Positions 38,916 through 64,000 of a stretch of DNA of 64,000 bases are shown in pieces (the first letter of the stretch is position 1; the number at the start of each line of letters is the position of its first letter). A program made the translations under genes and the position numbers. The DNA comes from Centroberyx gerrardi (Eukaryota > Chordata > Actinopteri > Beryciformes > Berycidae). Below the pieces are notes generated by a model. That model was given only the letters and a program-made list of their open reading frames with translations. It was not told where the DNA came from and did no database searches. The DNA lies in contig NC_136003.1 of the NCBI RefSeq assembly GCF_048128805.1, positions 29,038,001 through 29,102,000 of the forward strand, given 5' to 3'.

Positions 38916-38999
38916 ACCACACATGGCACAACCCTCTGAGACATAAAACAAAGAGATTGCCAGCAATTATAAATATACATTATACGACTCAAAATGATG

Positions 39000-39681
39000 A
39001 GAAATTAGAATAAATTAACTTAGCATACTTCAACTTCAGTCAGTTTATTTGGTATTGTTCAAATGTACTTCAAAAACAATACAAAGTCTTAAATTTTGCT
39101 TTATTTTCTTCTAACATAACAGTTCTAGTTTGTTTTTTTCTGGTTTGTAGTTAAGCATAATGTCTGTAGGGCATTGAAATGAGTATATTCTGGGTGTTAC
39201 TATAAAACAAGCTATTATTAAAGCTGATTTGAGACAATTTGAAATCATAATCGTTTATTAGTTAGTTACACATAATATGAGTTGTACATAACATATGCTG
39301 ATTCTTTCATTCAAAAACATCCAAAATACACATTTTATTCTTATCAAGGTGGAAAACCTCTGAAACAGCCATCAGACCATGAGACACTGAAACCCAGGAT
39401 AATAATAATCATAACATACTGGAATCTGATCAAGACACTCTCAATAAAATCAATTCAGGTTAAGAGCTTCCCATAGACAGCCAGTGTAGTATTGATCAAT
39501 TCTACAATCAATATGAACAAACTGCATCATGTCAGATGTGGACGTCACTGACAGGCCAATATCCAATTTCTAATTTCTTATATTTCAAACTGGTATATCA
39601 CTATAACCTTATTCTCTGCTATCTGCTGGCATTCTCTTCAGCTTTAAATTCCCAGAAAAGCGTCCCTGACCTTCCACTTTC
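39000..39681. other. No gene seen; MITE-like repeat at 39330-39600
   Basis: AT-rich sequence downstream of the protease stop codon on its strand, so part may be its 3' UTR. Blocks at 39330-39600 match the repeat at 7740-7990. Confidence 0.4.
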
Positions 39682-55299
<15,618 letters not shown>

Positions 55300-55690
55300 C
55301 TTGTTAATTGTTCTGACTGTGTGTTATCAGTGAGACAATGGCGCAGTTTCTACCAAGAGAAGGCGTGATACTCCAAACCAAACCTGCCGTCATTCTCCAT
55401 CACTGTTAATACTTCACATGCTCCACACATGTAACTCCCTCCTTCTCAAACTTAAGAACAAACTATGGTGTTCACAAGTCTACCAGCTTTCAACAATAAC
55501 TATTCATGTCAAATATTGAAACAGACCATGACAAAAAGGCTTTTTTTATTCACTACACTTGCTGTTTTTGTCTTAAACACTAACTGCTAAAGCCTACTGT
55601 TGTTTTACACCTGAATGTTTTAATGTGTAAGGTACTGCAGTAATCTAATCTATTAGTTTGTAAATTGTTGTAAGGTTGAAACAAGTTGAA
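55300..55690 (-). promoter_or_regulatory. Upstream region of the protease gene, conserved in the inverted copy
   Basis: Sequence upstream of the ATG at 55299 is repeated in inverted form at 62313-62701, with few differences (for example GAATGACGGCAGGTTTGGTTT and GTGTTATCAGTGAGA-type blocks). Similarity stops at about 55690, where the other arm meets an L2 LINE. Both copies therefore keep about 390 bp of putative promoter. No TATA box was assigned. Confidence 0.45.
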
Positions 55691-55964
55691 AACAAATCCT
55701 CCATGACAGCCAATCACATAAAAACACATTTGTAACAAAACTGTATATTATGTAGCTCTAAGTTGATCTAAGTCTGTCTTTATGAATTTCTTTTGGCTAG
55801 ATGATTATGAAAAACTTCAGCTATGTTTTAGAAAGTTTCCATATTGCTCTCTTTATTTTTAAAGCATAGGAAAAAAGGCAGGAGATTTTGTTTGTGTAAT
55901 ATCTGAGTTTGCTAACACTTTTTTGGTCACTGCATAATTCCATTTGTGTTATTTAATAGTGATC

Positions 55965-56410
55965 AGATCAGCTAAGATAAGCTAAGCTAAGCTAAGCTAA
56001 GATAAGATAAGATAAGATAAGATCAGATCAGATCAAATCAGATCAGATAAAATAAGATCAGATCAGATCAGATAAGATAGCACTTTACTGATCCCCTTGG
56101 GGAAATTCAGGTGCCACAGCAGCAATTGGTGGACAGAGGCAAGGAAATGTCAAGTATGATATGATTCAAGTACAGCAAGGTAATAGAAGAAATAGGTACT
56201 AAAATAAGATAAAGGTAATGTACATAATATACAAAAATAGAGACAGCGCAGACAGTGCAAATAAATGCAGGTAAATGCAAATAATAAATGCAAATAAAAA
56301 TGCAAATAATTACTGCAGAATTCCGGATAACGGATAAATCTGTGGATATATTCCAGAGGAACGTAATTTCCTTGTGCAGCACAGTCAAGAGTTCAATTGT
56401 TCAAGTTATT
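55965..56410 (-). mobile_element. LINE 3' tail, inverted partner of 37797-38165
   Basis: It begins with a degenerate GATAA/GATCA tract (55970-56080) and continues as the mirror of 38165-37797. It is part of a larger inverted block starting near 55915. Confidence 0.7.
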
Positions 56411-56745
56411 AGATGTGTTGATGTTATTCTAAAATGTGGAAAACAGTGAAACTGTGAAAATAAAGAAAAATGTGGTGTGTCCAAGGTTTGACTGGTAGTT
56501 TACGTGTTTAAGATCTTTATCAAATCATTAGAGTCCACTGATGAATTCGGCACTTTTGACCCACCAAGCAGCCTTCATTTCAGTAAATGTCATGTTATAT
56601 ATGCAGTTCACTTGTTATTCCTTTGTTTTATTATCAAAATACACTGTAGGGGAAGTTACAAGCATCATGAATTAATTAAAAAAATTGTCATTTTATTGAA
56701 ATAAGTCCTGCTTAGTGGATGGTAAGTTTGGGGTTCAACAAGGTG

Positions 56746-57282
56746 AGTGGTGGAAAGAGTACAAGAATGTCCTGGTCCAGTAGAAGTACCGTTACTTTGC
56801 TGTAGTTTTACTTCAGTAGAAGTAAAAGTACTGGTGTAAAAATCTGCTGAAGTAAAAGTAAAAAGTGTCTCATTTAAAATGTCCTCAGAGTAAAAGTTAC
56901 TGAGTTCCTTTTTAGAAAAGAGAACGTTGTTAGCTGTGATCTTTTCCATGTGATTCTAACAGGAGAGAGGACAGAGTTCAAACTGGATTCTTTTAAATGG
57001 AAAAATTGGAAATTACAAAATAAAGTGTACAAAGTAAAGCCAGATTCCTCTTCTCACTGTGAATGGATCCACAATTTGTCAATTTATGATTATCCAGTTT
57101 CTGATACTTATAGAGAGCCACAAAATCTGTCCTCTGTAATGGATTTGAATGCAGCAAAGTACAATACTTAAGTAAAAACTTACTTAAGTAAAAGTAAAAT
57201 TATTGACTTTAAAAAATTCTCAAGTACACAAAAAAGCTACTCAATTACAGTAACTGGAGTAAATGAGTTACTGTCACCCTTG
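56746..57282. mobile_element. hAT-type MITE, 537 bp, perfect 8-bp TSD
   Basis: It starts AGTGGTGGAAAGAGTACAAG and ends GTTACTGTCACCCTTG. The flanking ACAAGGTG occurs at 56738-56745 and 57283-57290 exactly. Same family as 40000-40332 and, more distantly, 4197-4665. Confidence 0.8.
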
Positions 57283-57435
57283 ACAAGGTGTATTTGTTTG
57301 TCAACAAGAATGGAAACATTAAACTCCCAGGTTTCAGCAACACACTGACAACATGAAGTATATAATGAAATGGCTTCTGAATTTATGTTCATATTCAGTG
57401 AAGTTTAGATTCACTGTGATCTTGTTGCTGTTATT

Positions 57436-57632
57436 AAAGGTCCCATATTCTCCACTTTCCAGTGTTTTATTTTCTGTCTTGAGGTCCATTCAAAGCTGTG
57501 TGTGTGGTCTCATGTACCAAAAAACACTCTCAATCCATTTTTACATGTTAATTTTCCAGCATCTCTCCTAGCCTTGCCAAGAACAGGCTGTTTCTGTTGC
57601 TGTGTCTTTAAGGCTCATTAATATTAACTAGT
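57436..57632. repeat. Dispersed repeat, direct copy at 60477-60675
   Basis: About 200 bp shared in the same orientation (CTTTCCAGTGTTTTATTTTC, CTTGAGGTCCATTCAAAGC, CAAGAACAGGCTGTTTCTGT, TAAGGCTCATTAATATTAAC). No ORF or clear inverted ends. Confidence 0.75.
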
Positions 57633-57930
57633 GCAGTGCCTGTTCAAAATGTGCCTGTCTGGAACGGGTCCAAATTGCACCAAATCCGACACTGCACGTC
57701 CTTGGGTCCCCAGCAATACACCCGCCAAGTGAGAAGTAGATCGGACGAACGGTTCTCGAGATATGCGAAGGACACACACACTCATTCACTCACAGACAGA
57801 GATTCCTGGAATTAGTAGATAGATGACCCTCTGTTCTCACTGGCTAACCTTTTTATTATTTATTACTGTTTGTCTCACACAAAGCACATTTCTTCTGCTT
57901 CCTGTCCACAAGCTCCTCCCTTAAGCCCTT

Positions 57931-58442
57931 TTAAAGGCGCTACATGTAATATTTTAAAATCAATAAATCATTACCACAAACAAACAAGACCATTTTCGAG
58001 AAGATTAGCAGCCTCTTCTCTGCATCCTCCATTGTTTCTCCACCTGGTGGATCTGGAGGGAAATCTGCTGGATCACTTTACAGCACAAAACAGGAAGAGG
58101 TTCTGTTCTTCCAGAGCAAACGGAACTAAAGCTTTCAGAGTTTCTGGCAGCAGATTGTGGAAGGAGGGAAAGACCAATGGAAAAATCACTTTATCAATTA
58201 TCAGCTCTTCAAAACAAACACATGCGGAGCAACACCAGGGAGGGGGACAGGAAGTAAGAGGGTTTATGGGAAATGTAGTCTTAATTTGGAGAAACACAAG
58301 CACACTAATAATACCACCTGTGTGAGATAGAGACTAGTCGTCTCCACCATGGTCTCATTTGTTTACGGTAACTATACCAAGGTATCGCAGTTAAATTGAC
58401 AATGATATATTGATGTTTAAAAATGCTACATATAGCACCTTT
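57931..58442. mobile_element. Full-length MITE, same family as taok2 intron 5
   Basis: The ends AAAGGCGCTACATGTAATAT and ATGCTACATATAGCACCTTT form an inverted repeat. The core shares TCCTCCATTGTTTCTCCACC and GAGCAAACGGA blocks with 27060-27475 and with the half copy at 38576-38747. Confidence 0.75.
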
Positions 58443-58787
58443 AAGATCATTATATAAACCTCCACAGCAACTGAAAAGATTCTCACTGCTGAGAGGGTGC
58501 TAGCTTTATGGAGTCCCACTCACTGGCTACCATGAGTAATGACAGAGTCAGATGATGGGCGATATGGCCTAAAAATAAAACATCAGATTTTTTCGCACCT
58601 ACACCCGATTTATGATTTCAATCTTTTTTTTTTCTTAAAAACAAACTAAAAAAGACAAAGGCATTATTCAAATAAGTGTATGAAAAATATATGAAACGCC
58701 ACCGCATCTGTAATGTCTTTCCACCAGGGCCCCTTCTTGTCACATGGGATGCCACGGGAAAATGATGCCGCTAATGTTACCTGCTTG

Positions 58788-59054
58788 TTAGCAGGCGTTT
58801 GGGGGGGCTACCGCTAGCTTGTGCGTCTCGCAGTGCCACACACTTCTCCCAGTCGGCTGCTGCCTCTGTCGGAGATGCTGGAATAAATTTGTCGTGCTGC
58901 TGCCTTTAATTGCCACAGACTTTAGACAAACTTTACAATGGACAGTGGTTTGCTCGACGTCGGATGTTGCAAAACCGAACCGCTTCCAAACGAGTGAGGA
59001 GACGCTGCCTTTTTTGGAAACGAGCTCCTCACTTGTAGAAGCGTGTGCTGCCAT
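58788..59054 (-). pseudogene. hAT transposase N-terminus with BED-type zinc finger
   Basis: The ORF encodes VWKRFGFATSDVEQTTVHCK followed by VCLKSVAIKGSSTTNLFQHL, which is the BED-finger segment typical of ZBED/hAT transposases (C-x2-C, then N-L-x2-H). The second histidine pair is not obvious and the frame ends soon after, so this is a fragment. Flanking 58540-58780 looks like hAT non-coding sequence. Confidence 0.65.
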
Positions 59055-59080
59055 CTTGACACTGTGTTTGTGTCTGAGGG

Positions 59081-60346
59081 GATAAGGACCTATGTTTTCA
59101 CCTGGTATGTCCTACTGGTGTGTTATCCAAAAAGATGATAGTAGGGTTGATGAGATGAACAACGTTTCTGATAATTGATTTTTGTCAATGTTGGTGGTTG
59201 TTGCCTTTTGATGATCACCAGCTGGAGGTCAGTTAAAGAATTTGTGTTATTCCAAGCACTTTATATGACACCCAAACCAATAGGCTATTTGTGGAAATGT
59301 GGAATGTTTTAGCCCTGTAGTGGACAAATGGCGAATAAGTAAGCCCCAGCTAGCCCTGTGGTAGACAAGTCCTGTTTGGTAACCGGCAGTTATAGCTTGC
59401 TAGAAAACTGTGCCACAGTCGGCTGTACAGCAGCAGGCAGCTAGTACACAACAACACTGGTGTGACAGGATGTACATGAATGAGTTACTTAAGTTTAAGT
59501 GCAAATACCCTGGTAGAATCATACTTTCATACTAAAATTCCAGAAGGATTAATCTTTATTGGTTAAGCTAAGGGGTTGGTGGTCCGGGTCCAGTTGTGTT
59601 TCCCTGAAAGTCAGTTTGTTCACTATTCTCATTGAGTACTTTTATGCCACTCGATTACATTCATCTAAATGTGAAGTACAAATACCTGGAAATATTTCTC
59701 AAGTACTGGAGTGAAAGTATTTGCTCCCTTTCTTGACAGGTAATAACAGATGTGTGACAGTATCTTGCTTCTATAATGCACAAAGAGAGACACTGAATGT
59801 CAGCAGTTAGGCCTAGCTAATAAATTGGGAACACTGACTTCATTTTATGGGAATATGGGCACCTTGGTATGATAGCCTGCAATATAATTTACAACTAACT
59901 CATTCGCATGTGTCTACTGCAAACATAGGGAGAAAATGGGCCTTCTGACGTCACGAGTCCCAGGCAAACTGCATAGTAAATAATTGAAACGCTTTAGTTT
60001 TAAAGTGCACTTTCACTTTAAAGTGAAAACCAGCTGCCATCTCGTCTCTCCTTTCCCACATCACCACTCGCTCCCTGCCGCTCGCATCACTCTGTTTTTC
60101 CTCCACATTGTTACTCCCCTCACACTTTCTCTCTCTCTTTGTAACAGACTCGCTTTTATTGAACCTCAAGTTTTTCAGGGCTCTTGCAGTCACACATCCC
60201 GGCTGTTAACCTTCATACCACAACCTGTCAACCTGTTATCATCCCACATAGAGCAGCTATGGGAGGTTCAGAACCAACAGCAAAGACTGTTTTCTACCAT
60301 CGTAAAGGTGGAGAGCCCAGATGATCAGTTTGAATCCTTATACTAG
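59081..60346 (+). pseudogene. Inverted, damaged copy of gene X exons
   Basis: 59081-59260 matches 37660-37440 (minus): exon N with a 2-nt deletion that shifts the frame and a lost donor (CTGATAA where the other has CTTGTAAG). 59310-60354 matches 33030-31924 (minus). The second exon, 60148-60346, is intact: same acceptor, same length (199 nt), same stop, only a few amino-acid differences (for example FQGSCS for FQGFCS). The two exons are here only about 1 kb apart. Confidence 0.6.
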
Positions 60347-60476
60347 TATCAGGCTTTCAACTGGGAACTCACTTGAAAAATCTGGGGATCAATAAAATGC
60401 TATCTTATCTTGAAATAACACAAATTGAATTATGCAGTGTTAAACAAATGAAAACTATCTTATATTTTAGATTCTT

Positions 60477-60675
60477 TAAAGGTCACATACTCTACACTTT
60501 CCAGTGTTTTATTTTCAGTCTTGAGGTCCATTCAAAGCTGTGTGTGTGGTGTCATGTCCCAAAAACACTCTCAATCCATTTTTACACGTTTATTTTCCAG
60601 CATCTCTCTGAGCCTTACCAAGAACAGGCTGTTTCTGTCGCCGTGTCTTTAAGGCTCATTAATATTAACGACTCC
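60477..60675. repeat. Dispersed repeat, direct copy of 57436-57632
   Basis: See the partner at 57436. Sequence just before it (60411-60476: GAAATAACACAAATTGAATT...) also matches 38165-38250, so pieces of several duplicated blocks abut here. Confidence 0.7.
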
Positions 60676-60689
60676 TCTGTTCTGATTGC

Positions 60690-61018
60690 AGTTCAGCTGC
60701 AACTCATCTGCCAATTAGTCTTGTCCCTCATATTACCTGCTCTCCCTTCAGTCTCTGCCAGATCGTCCTAGCTTCTACCTAGTTCATTCCTGCCTTACCC
60801 GTTCTACTCTGCCTGTATATATTGTCTGCCTGGTTCTGACTCTGCCCGTTGTTTGGACTGCCTGATTGCCTTCTCCTACTGGTACTGTAGCCTTGTGACC
60901 ACCTGTGAAATGACCTTATGCCTGCCTATGACCCTTGCCTATTCCTTAAGTAAAGACGGTTTGAACTGTATTCCCTGTCTGCTTGTCTGCATTTGAGTCC
61001 TGGTACTGATCCTGACAG
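60690..61018 (+). mobile_element. LTR-like repeat (possible solo LTR)
   Basis: Text such as CTGCCTGATTGCCTTC, TAAGTAAAGACGGTTTGAAC and CTGCATTTGAGTCCTGGTAC resembles the 3' part of fish Gypsy-type LTRs. No internal coding region, primer-binding site or second LTR was seen. Assignment is tentative. Confidence 0.4.
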
Positions 61019-61293
61019 TATTATTTCTTACAAAAATGATAATGAGCGAACCTTTGTCGCCACAAAGTGACGCAAGTTAAAACGGCTCGTTTAGAGTCTG
61101 TTGTTAAGCCCGATTGATTTTGACTGATTTAGATGAAAATGAGCTCCTAGCAGGCATGTTCGTCCAGCACTGCAGCAGCTCATAACGGGCAGGCTGGAGT
61201 AGAAAGCAAACTTACCTCTCTCAAGTGCACAGAAGGCTTGTATTGTCATCCGAGGACGAAAAACTAACAATACAGTAATGTAATAATATACAT

Positions 61294-62313
61294 ATGTATA
61301 TCTTCCTATCGTTCCCGCCAGACGACCCCGCAGTCTCGGCACGGATATCGGCATGCCTCACCGATATCTCGGCATGGATGAAGGAACGCCACCTTCAGCT
61401 TAACCTGTCAAAGACTGAGCTCCTTGTCATCCCAGCCGGTCCCTCTGTACACCAACAGATCAGTATCCAGCTCGAATCAGCTCAGCTCATTCCCGCAAAG
61501 TCTGCCAGAAACTTGGGTGTCATGATTGATGACCAACTAACCTTTAAGGAGCATGTGGCTTCTGTTGCTCGGTCATGCCGATTTGACCTGTACAACATCA
61601 GGAAGATCAGACCCTACCTGTCTGAGCATGCAGCACAACTCCTAGTACAGGCTCTTGTAATATCACGCCTTGACTACTGCAACTCCTTACTGGCAGGGCT
61701 CCCGGCATGTACGCTCAAACCTCTGCAGATGATCCAGAACGCGGCGGCGCGTCTGGTCTTCAACCAGCCCAAAAGAGCACGTCACTCCACTGTTCATATC
61801 CCTCCACTGGCTCCCAGTCGCTGCCCGCATCGAGTTCAAGTCCTTGATGCTCGCCTACAAAGCAGCAACCAAAACGGCTCCGACCTACCTGAACTCCCTC
61901 ATTCAGGTCTACGCTCCCTCCCGCCCACTACGCTCTGCCAAGGAGCGGCGCCTGGTGCTGCCGCCACAACAAGGCTCTAAGTCTCTATCCAGACTCTTCT
62001 TCTGTGGTTCCTCGGTGGTGGAACGAGTTACCAAACTCTGTTCGATCCGCAGAGTCCCTCTCAATCTTTAAGAAAAGGCTAAAGACCCAGCTCTTTAGTG
62101 AACACCTTCTCACCTGATGGACTGTGTAACTAAAAAAAACAAAAAACTCTTTATCTGCCTCTATGCACTGCCTCGTAGCACCTCTGTCCTGTTGGACCAG
62201 AACTTAGCTTTATGGCACTTACTCTCGTTCTCTCAAGACTAGATCCTTGCTTGTGTTGTATTAAAATCTCATGTGTACGTCACTTTGGATAAAAGCACTT
62301 TGGGAAATTGTAA
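61294..62313 (+). mobile_element. L2-type LINE, 3' part of the reverse transcriptase and 3' UTR
   Basis: An ORF encodes the RT thumb and C-terminal region of L2 LINEs (WMKERHLQLNLSKTELLVIP; ARNLGVMIDDQLTFKEHV; SRLDYCNSLLAGLP; LQMIQNAAARLVF). One frameshift near 61800 moves it to the frame of MLAYKAATKTAPTYLNSLIQ. It ends AAGCACTTTGGGAAATTG. The 5' part is missing. Its 3' end coincides with the boundary of the inverted protease arm. Confidence 0.85.
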
Positions 62314-62701
62314 ATTGTTTTCAACTTGTTTCAACCTTACAACAATTTATAAACTAATAGATTAGATTACTGCAGTACCTTACACATTAAAACATTCAGG
62401 TGTAAAACAACAGTAGGCTTTAGCAGTTAGTGTTTAAAAACAGCGAGTATAGTGAATAAAAATGTCCTTTTGTCATGGTCTGTTTCAATGTTTGACATGA
62501 ATAGTTATTGTTGAAAGCTGGCAGATTTGTGAACACCATAGTTGGTTCTTATATTTGAGGAGGGAGTTACATGTGTGGAGCATGTTAAGTATTAACAGTG
62601 ATGGAGAATGACGGCAGGTTTGGTTTGGAGTGTCACTCCTTCTCTCGGCAGATACCGCTCCCTTCTCTCACTGATAACACACAGTCAGAACAATTAACAC
62701 G

Positions 62702-63513
62702 ATGGACTCAAGGCTGCTCACCTGTGCTGTAACGCTTCTGGCCTTAATGGTGAAGGGTAAGTGTTAATATTACAAATCCTCTTCTAAAAGAGTTACAGTT
62801 TGCTGTGGAAAGGCAACTTGGTGTCTTGATGTGATTTGTTTTGCGTTTACAAAGACTATAGTGAAGTCTGAATTTGGCACAGAATAGAGTGAGTTGCCTG
62901 TTTCCATGTATCGGTCTAATGATTGTGAATTGAGACAATTCATCAGCATTATTCATATAAATACGGTTATATGAATTTGGATTCCTTTGTTGGACATATG
63001 AACCAACTACATGAGATAAGGCACAGCTGGAAAGGTTAGGTTCAACTTAGGGAACATAACTGATCTTAAAACTGGCTTTTACAGGCCCATAGTTTTAGTG
63101 GCAGTAGCATCAAATGTTTCCTTGGCATTACTTCCTTGTAATGGACAGTACACAATAATCTTTAAATTTTTTCTACTAAACTAAACTCTACCCAACAACA
63201 TCCCATGACTCATTGCTTAAAACAAATGTATGGGAATGTATGGGATGTAAGAGAGATTGCAGGGTCAGAAGTTTTACACACATAGAGCAACATCCAGCTG
63301 GTTTTCTTTTCCTAAACCACATGATTTATACGTTTATTTAAAAAAGCAAACACACCGGTTGTAACTTTCCTGCTGGTTGTGACCAGTGGGATCAGGCTGG
63401 ACACACCTTTAAGACAGATTTCTATATCACTATACTGTAAACAAGGCATATAGGCTGATTTGTAAATAACATCAATTATTGCATCTCCTCAGGTACCGAA
63501 GCACAGTTGGATG
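62702..63513 (+). CDS. Inverted paralogue of the serine protease, exons 1-2 (partial)
   Basis: Exon 1, 62702-62756, encodes MDSRLLTCAVTLLALMVK plus one base and differs from the other copy by a single base (Thr14 to Ala). Exon 2, 63493-63513, encodes the same GTEAQLD segment and is identical. Donor and acceptor sites are preserved (AAGG|GTAAGT, CTCCTCAG|GTACC, GATG|GTGAGT). The catalytic exons would lie to the right of the window, so whether this is a working gene is not known. The ~390 bp upstream is also conserved. Head-to-head with the first copy, 7.4 kb between start codons. Confidence 0.85.
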
Positions 63514-63525
63514 GTGAGTTCTGTT

Positions 63526-63562
63526 CTTATTCATTCATTCATTCATTCATTCATTCATTCAT
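63526..63562. repeat. (ATTC)n microsatellite
   Basis: About nine units, allelic in position to the GAAT tract at 54485-54513 of the other arm. Confidence 0.9.
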
Positions 63563-64000
63563 TTCCCGTTGGCCAAGATAACCATGATATTGTGCTGTAT
63601 TGGGTGCTGTCTAATTTTCTGTCTAATTTTCCAGTGTATGGAAAGGAAGGGTGTGTTTACTTTGATTTCTAAGGTATAAGAGATAATATTTGTCGCCAAC
63701 ATACAAGGTAAAGTCAAACTGAAGGAAAGGTGTCAACATAAATGCGTTTTATTTCCCCCAGGGGGGATCAATAAAATGTCGTCACATCTTATCTCCATTC
63801 ATACAGAGAGGAGGGCAAAAGTCAGTCATGCAAACCAGGATTATTTATTGCCATTACCAGTGCAATGGAAATCTTACATGCTTCCTCTCACAGTATCAAA
63901 CAAAATATACAATATCACACTAAACACAGTCAGTTACAGTATACACAATCAACACATACGATACGCTAAATAATATTCACACTAGACATAATACTCAATA

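Larger units (their letters stand above)
62313..64000 (+). repeat. Right arm of a large inverted duplication
   Basis: 62313-64000 is the reverse complement of about 55690-54242 plus 50380-50320, with the LINE between those two parts absent. It includes promoter, exon 1, intron 1, exon 2 and part of intron 2 of the protease. Small differences: a ~30-bp extra segment near 63087-63117, ATTC repeat length, 63564-63672 and 63887-63942. The arm continues beyond the window. Confidence 0.9.

Noticed and set aside
38656-38946. A novel 96-residue coding gene
   Set aside because: The ORF crosses a MITE half copy, a broken taok2 exon 9 and a CA microsatellite.
61091-61354. Minus-strand 87-residue ORF beside the L2 element
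   Set aside because: No recognisable motif and no exon partners. The 3' portion is repeat-derived.

Overview
The window is nuclear DNA of a teleost fish. The evidence is spliced vertebrate genes with GT-AG introns, many CA/GT and other short tandem repeats, 3' ends of L2-type LINEs with a shared terminal motif, hAT-type MITEs with 8-bp target-site duplications, and a 5S-rRNA-derived SINE head. No operons, CRISPR arrays, riboswitches or prokaryotic genes were seen.

From left to right: (1) 1-4.8 kb holds the 3' end of an L2-like LINE, an 11-codon first coding exon that resembles maz on the minus strand, a CpG-rich stretch at about 3.1-3.9 kb, and a precisely bounded hAT MITE at 4197-4665. (2) 4.8-12.7 kb holds cdipt (phosphatidylinositol synthase) on the minus strand: six coding exons, 213 aa, all phases consistent. 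(3) 13.9-36.3 kb holds taok2 (TAO-type STE20 kinase) on the minus strand: nineteen coding exons, 1048 aa, one GC-AG intron, a long putative 3' UTR and a probable non-coding first exon near 36 kb. (4) 31.9-37.7 kb also holds two phase-compatible minus-strand exons of an unidentified gene, called gene X here. A damaged inverted copy lies at 59.1-60.35 kb. (5) 38.5-38.9 kb holds an inverted, deleted fragment of taok2 (intron 5 joined to exon 9). (6) 39.7-55.3 kb holds a complete secreted, membrane-anchored trypsin-like serine protease gene on the minus strand: six exons, 308 aa. Its 8.6-kb intron 2 is filled with transposons, including a 3.9-kb APE-type LINE. (7) 55.9-62.3 kb is a transposon-rich spacer, followed from 62.3 kb by an inverted near-identical copy of the 5' half of the protease gene. 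That copy runs off the right edge.

The order maz-like, cdipt, taok2 recalls human 16p11.2, which carries MAZ, CDIPT and TAOK2 and, further off, the PRSS8 protease cluster. Cdipt makes phosphatidylinositol, taok2 is a MAP3K-level kinase, and the protease is probably GPI- or membrane-anchored. The neighbourhood looks like inherited synteny, not a functional cassette.

The most unusual part is 31.9-64 kb. It is a mosaic of inverted duplications (protease 5' half, gene X exons, LINE tails) in which the two protease arms serve as before/after records of events: a LINE insertion with loss of target DNA, a telomere-type repeat replacing about 109 bp, and microsatellite length change. All exon boundaries were read by eye from splice signals and reading-frame phase. 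Family names rest on remembered motifs, not on database searches.
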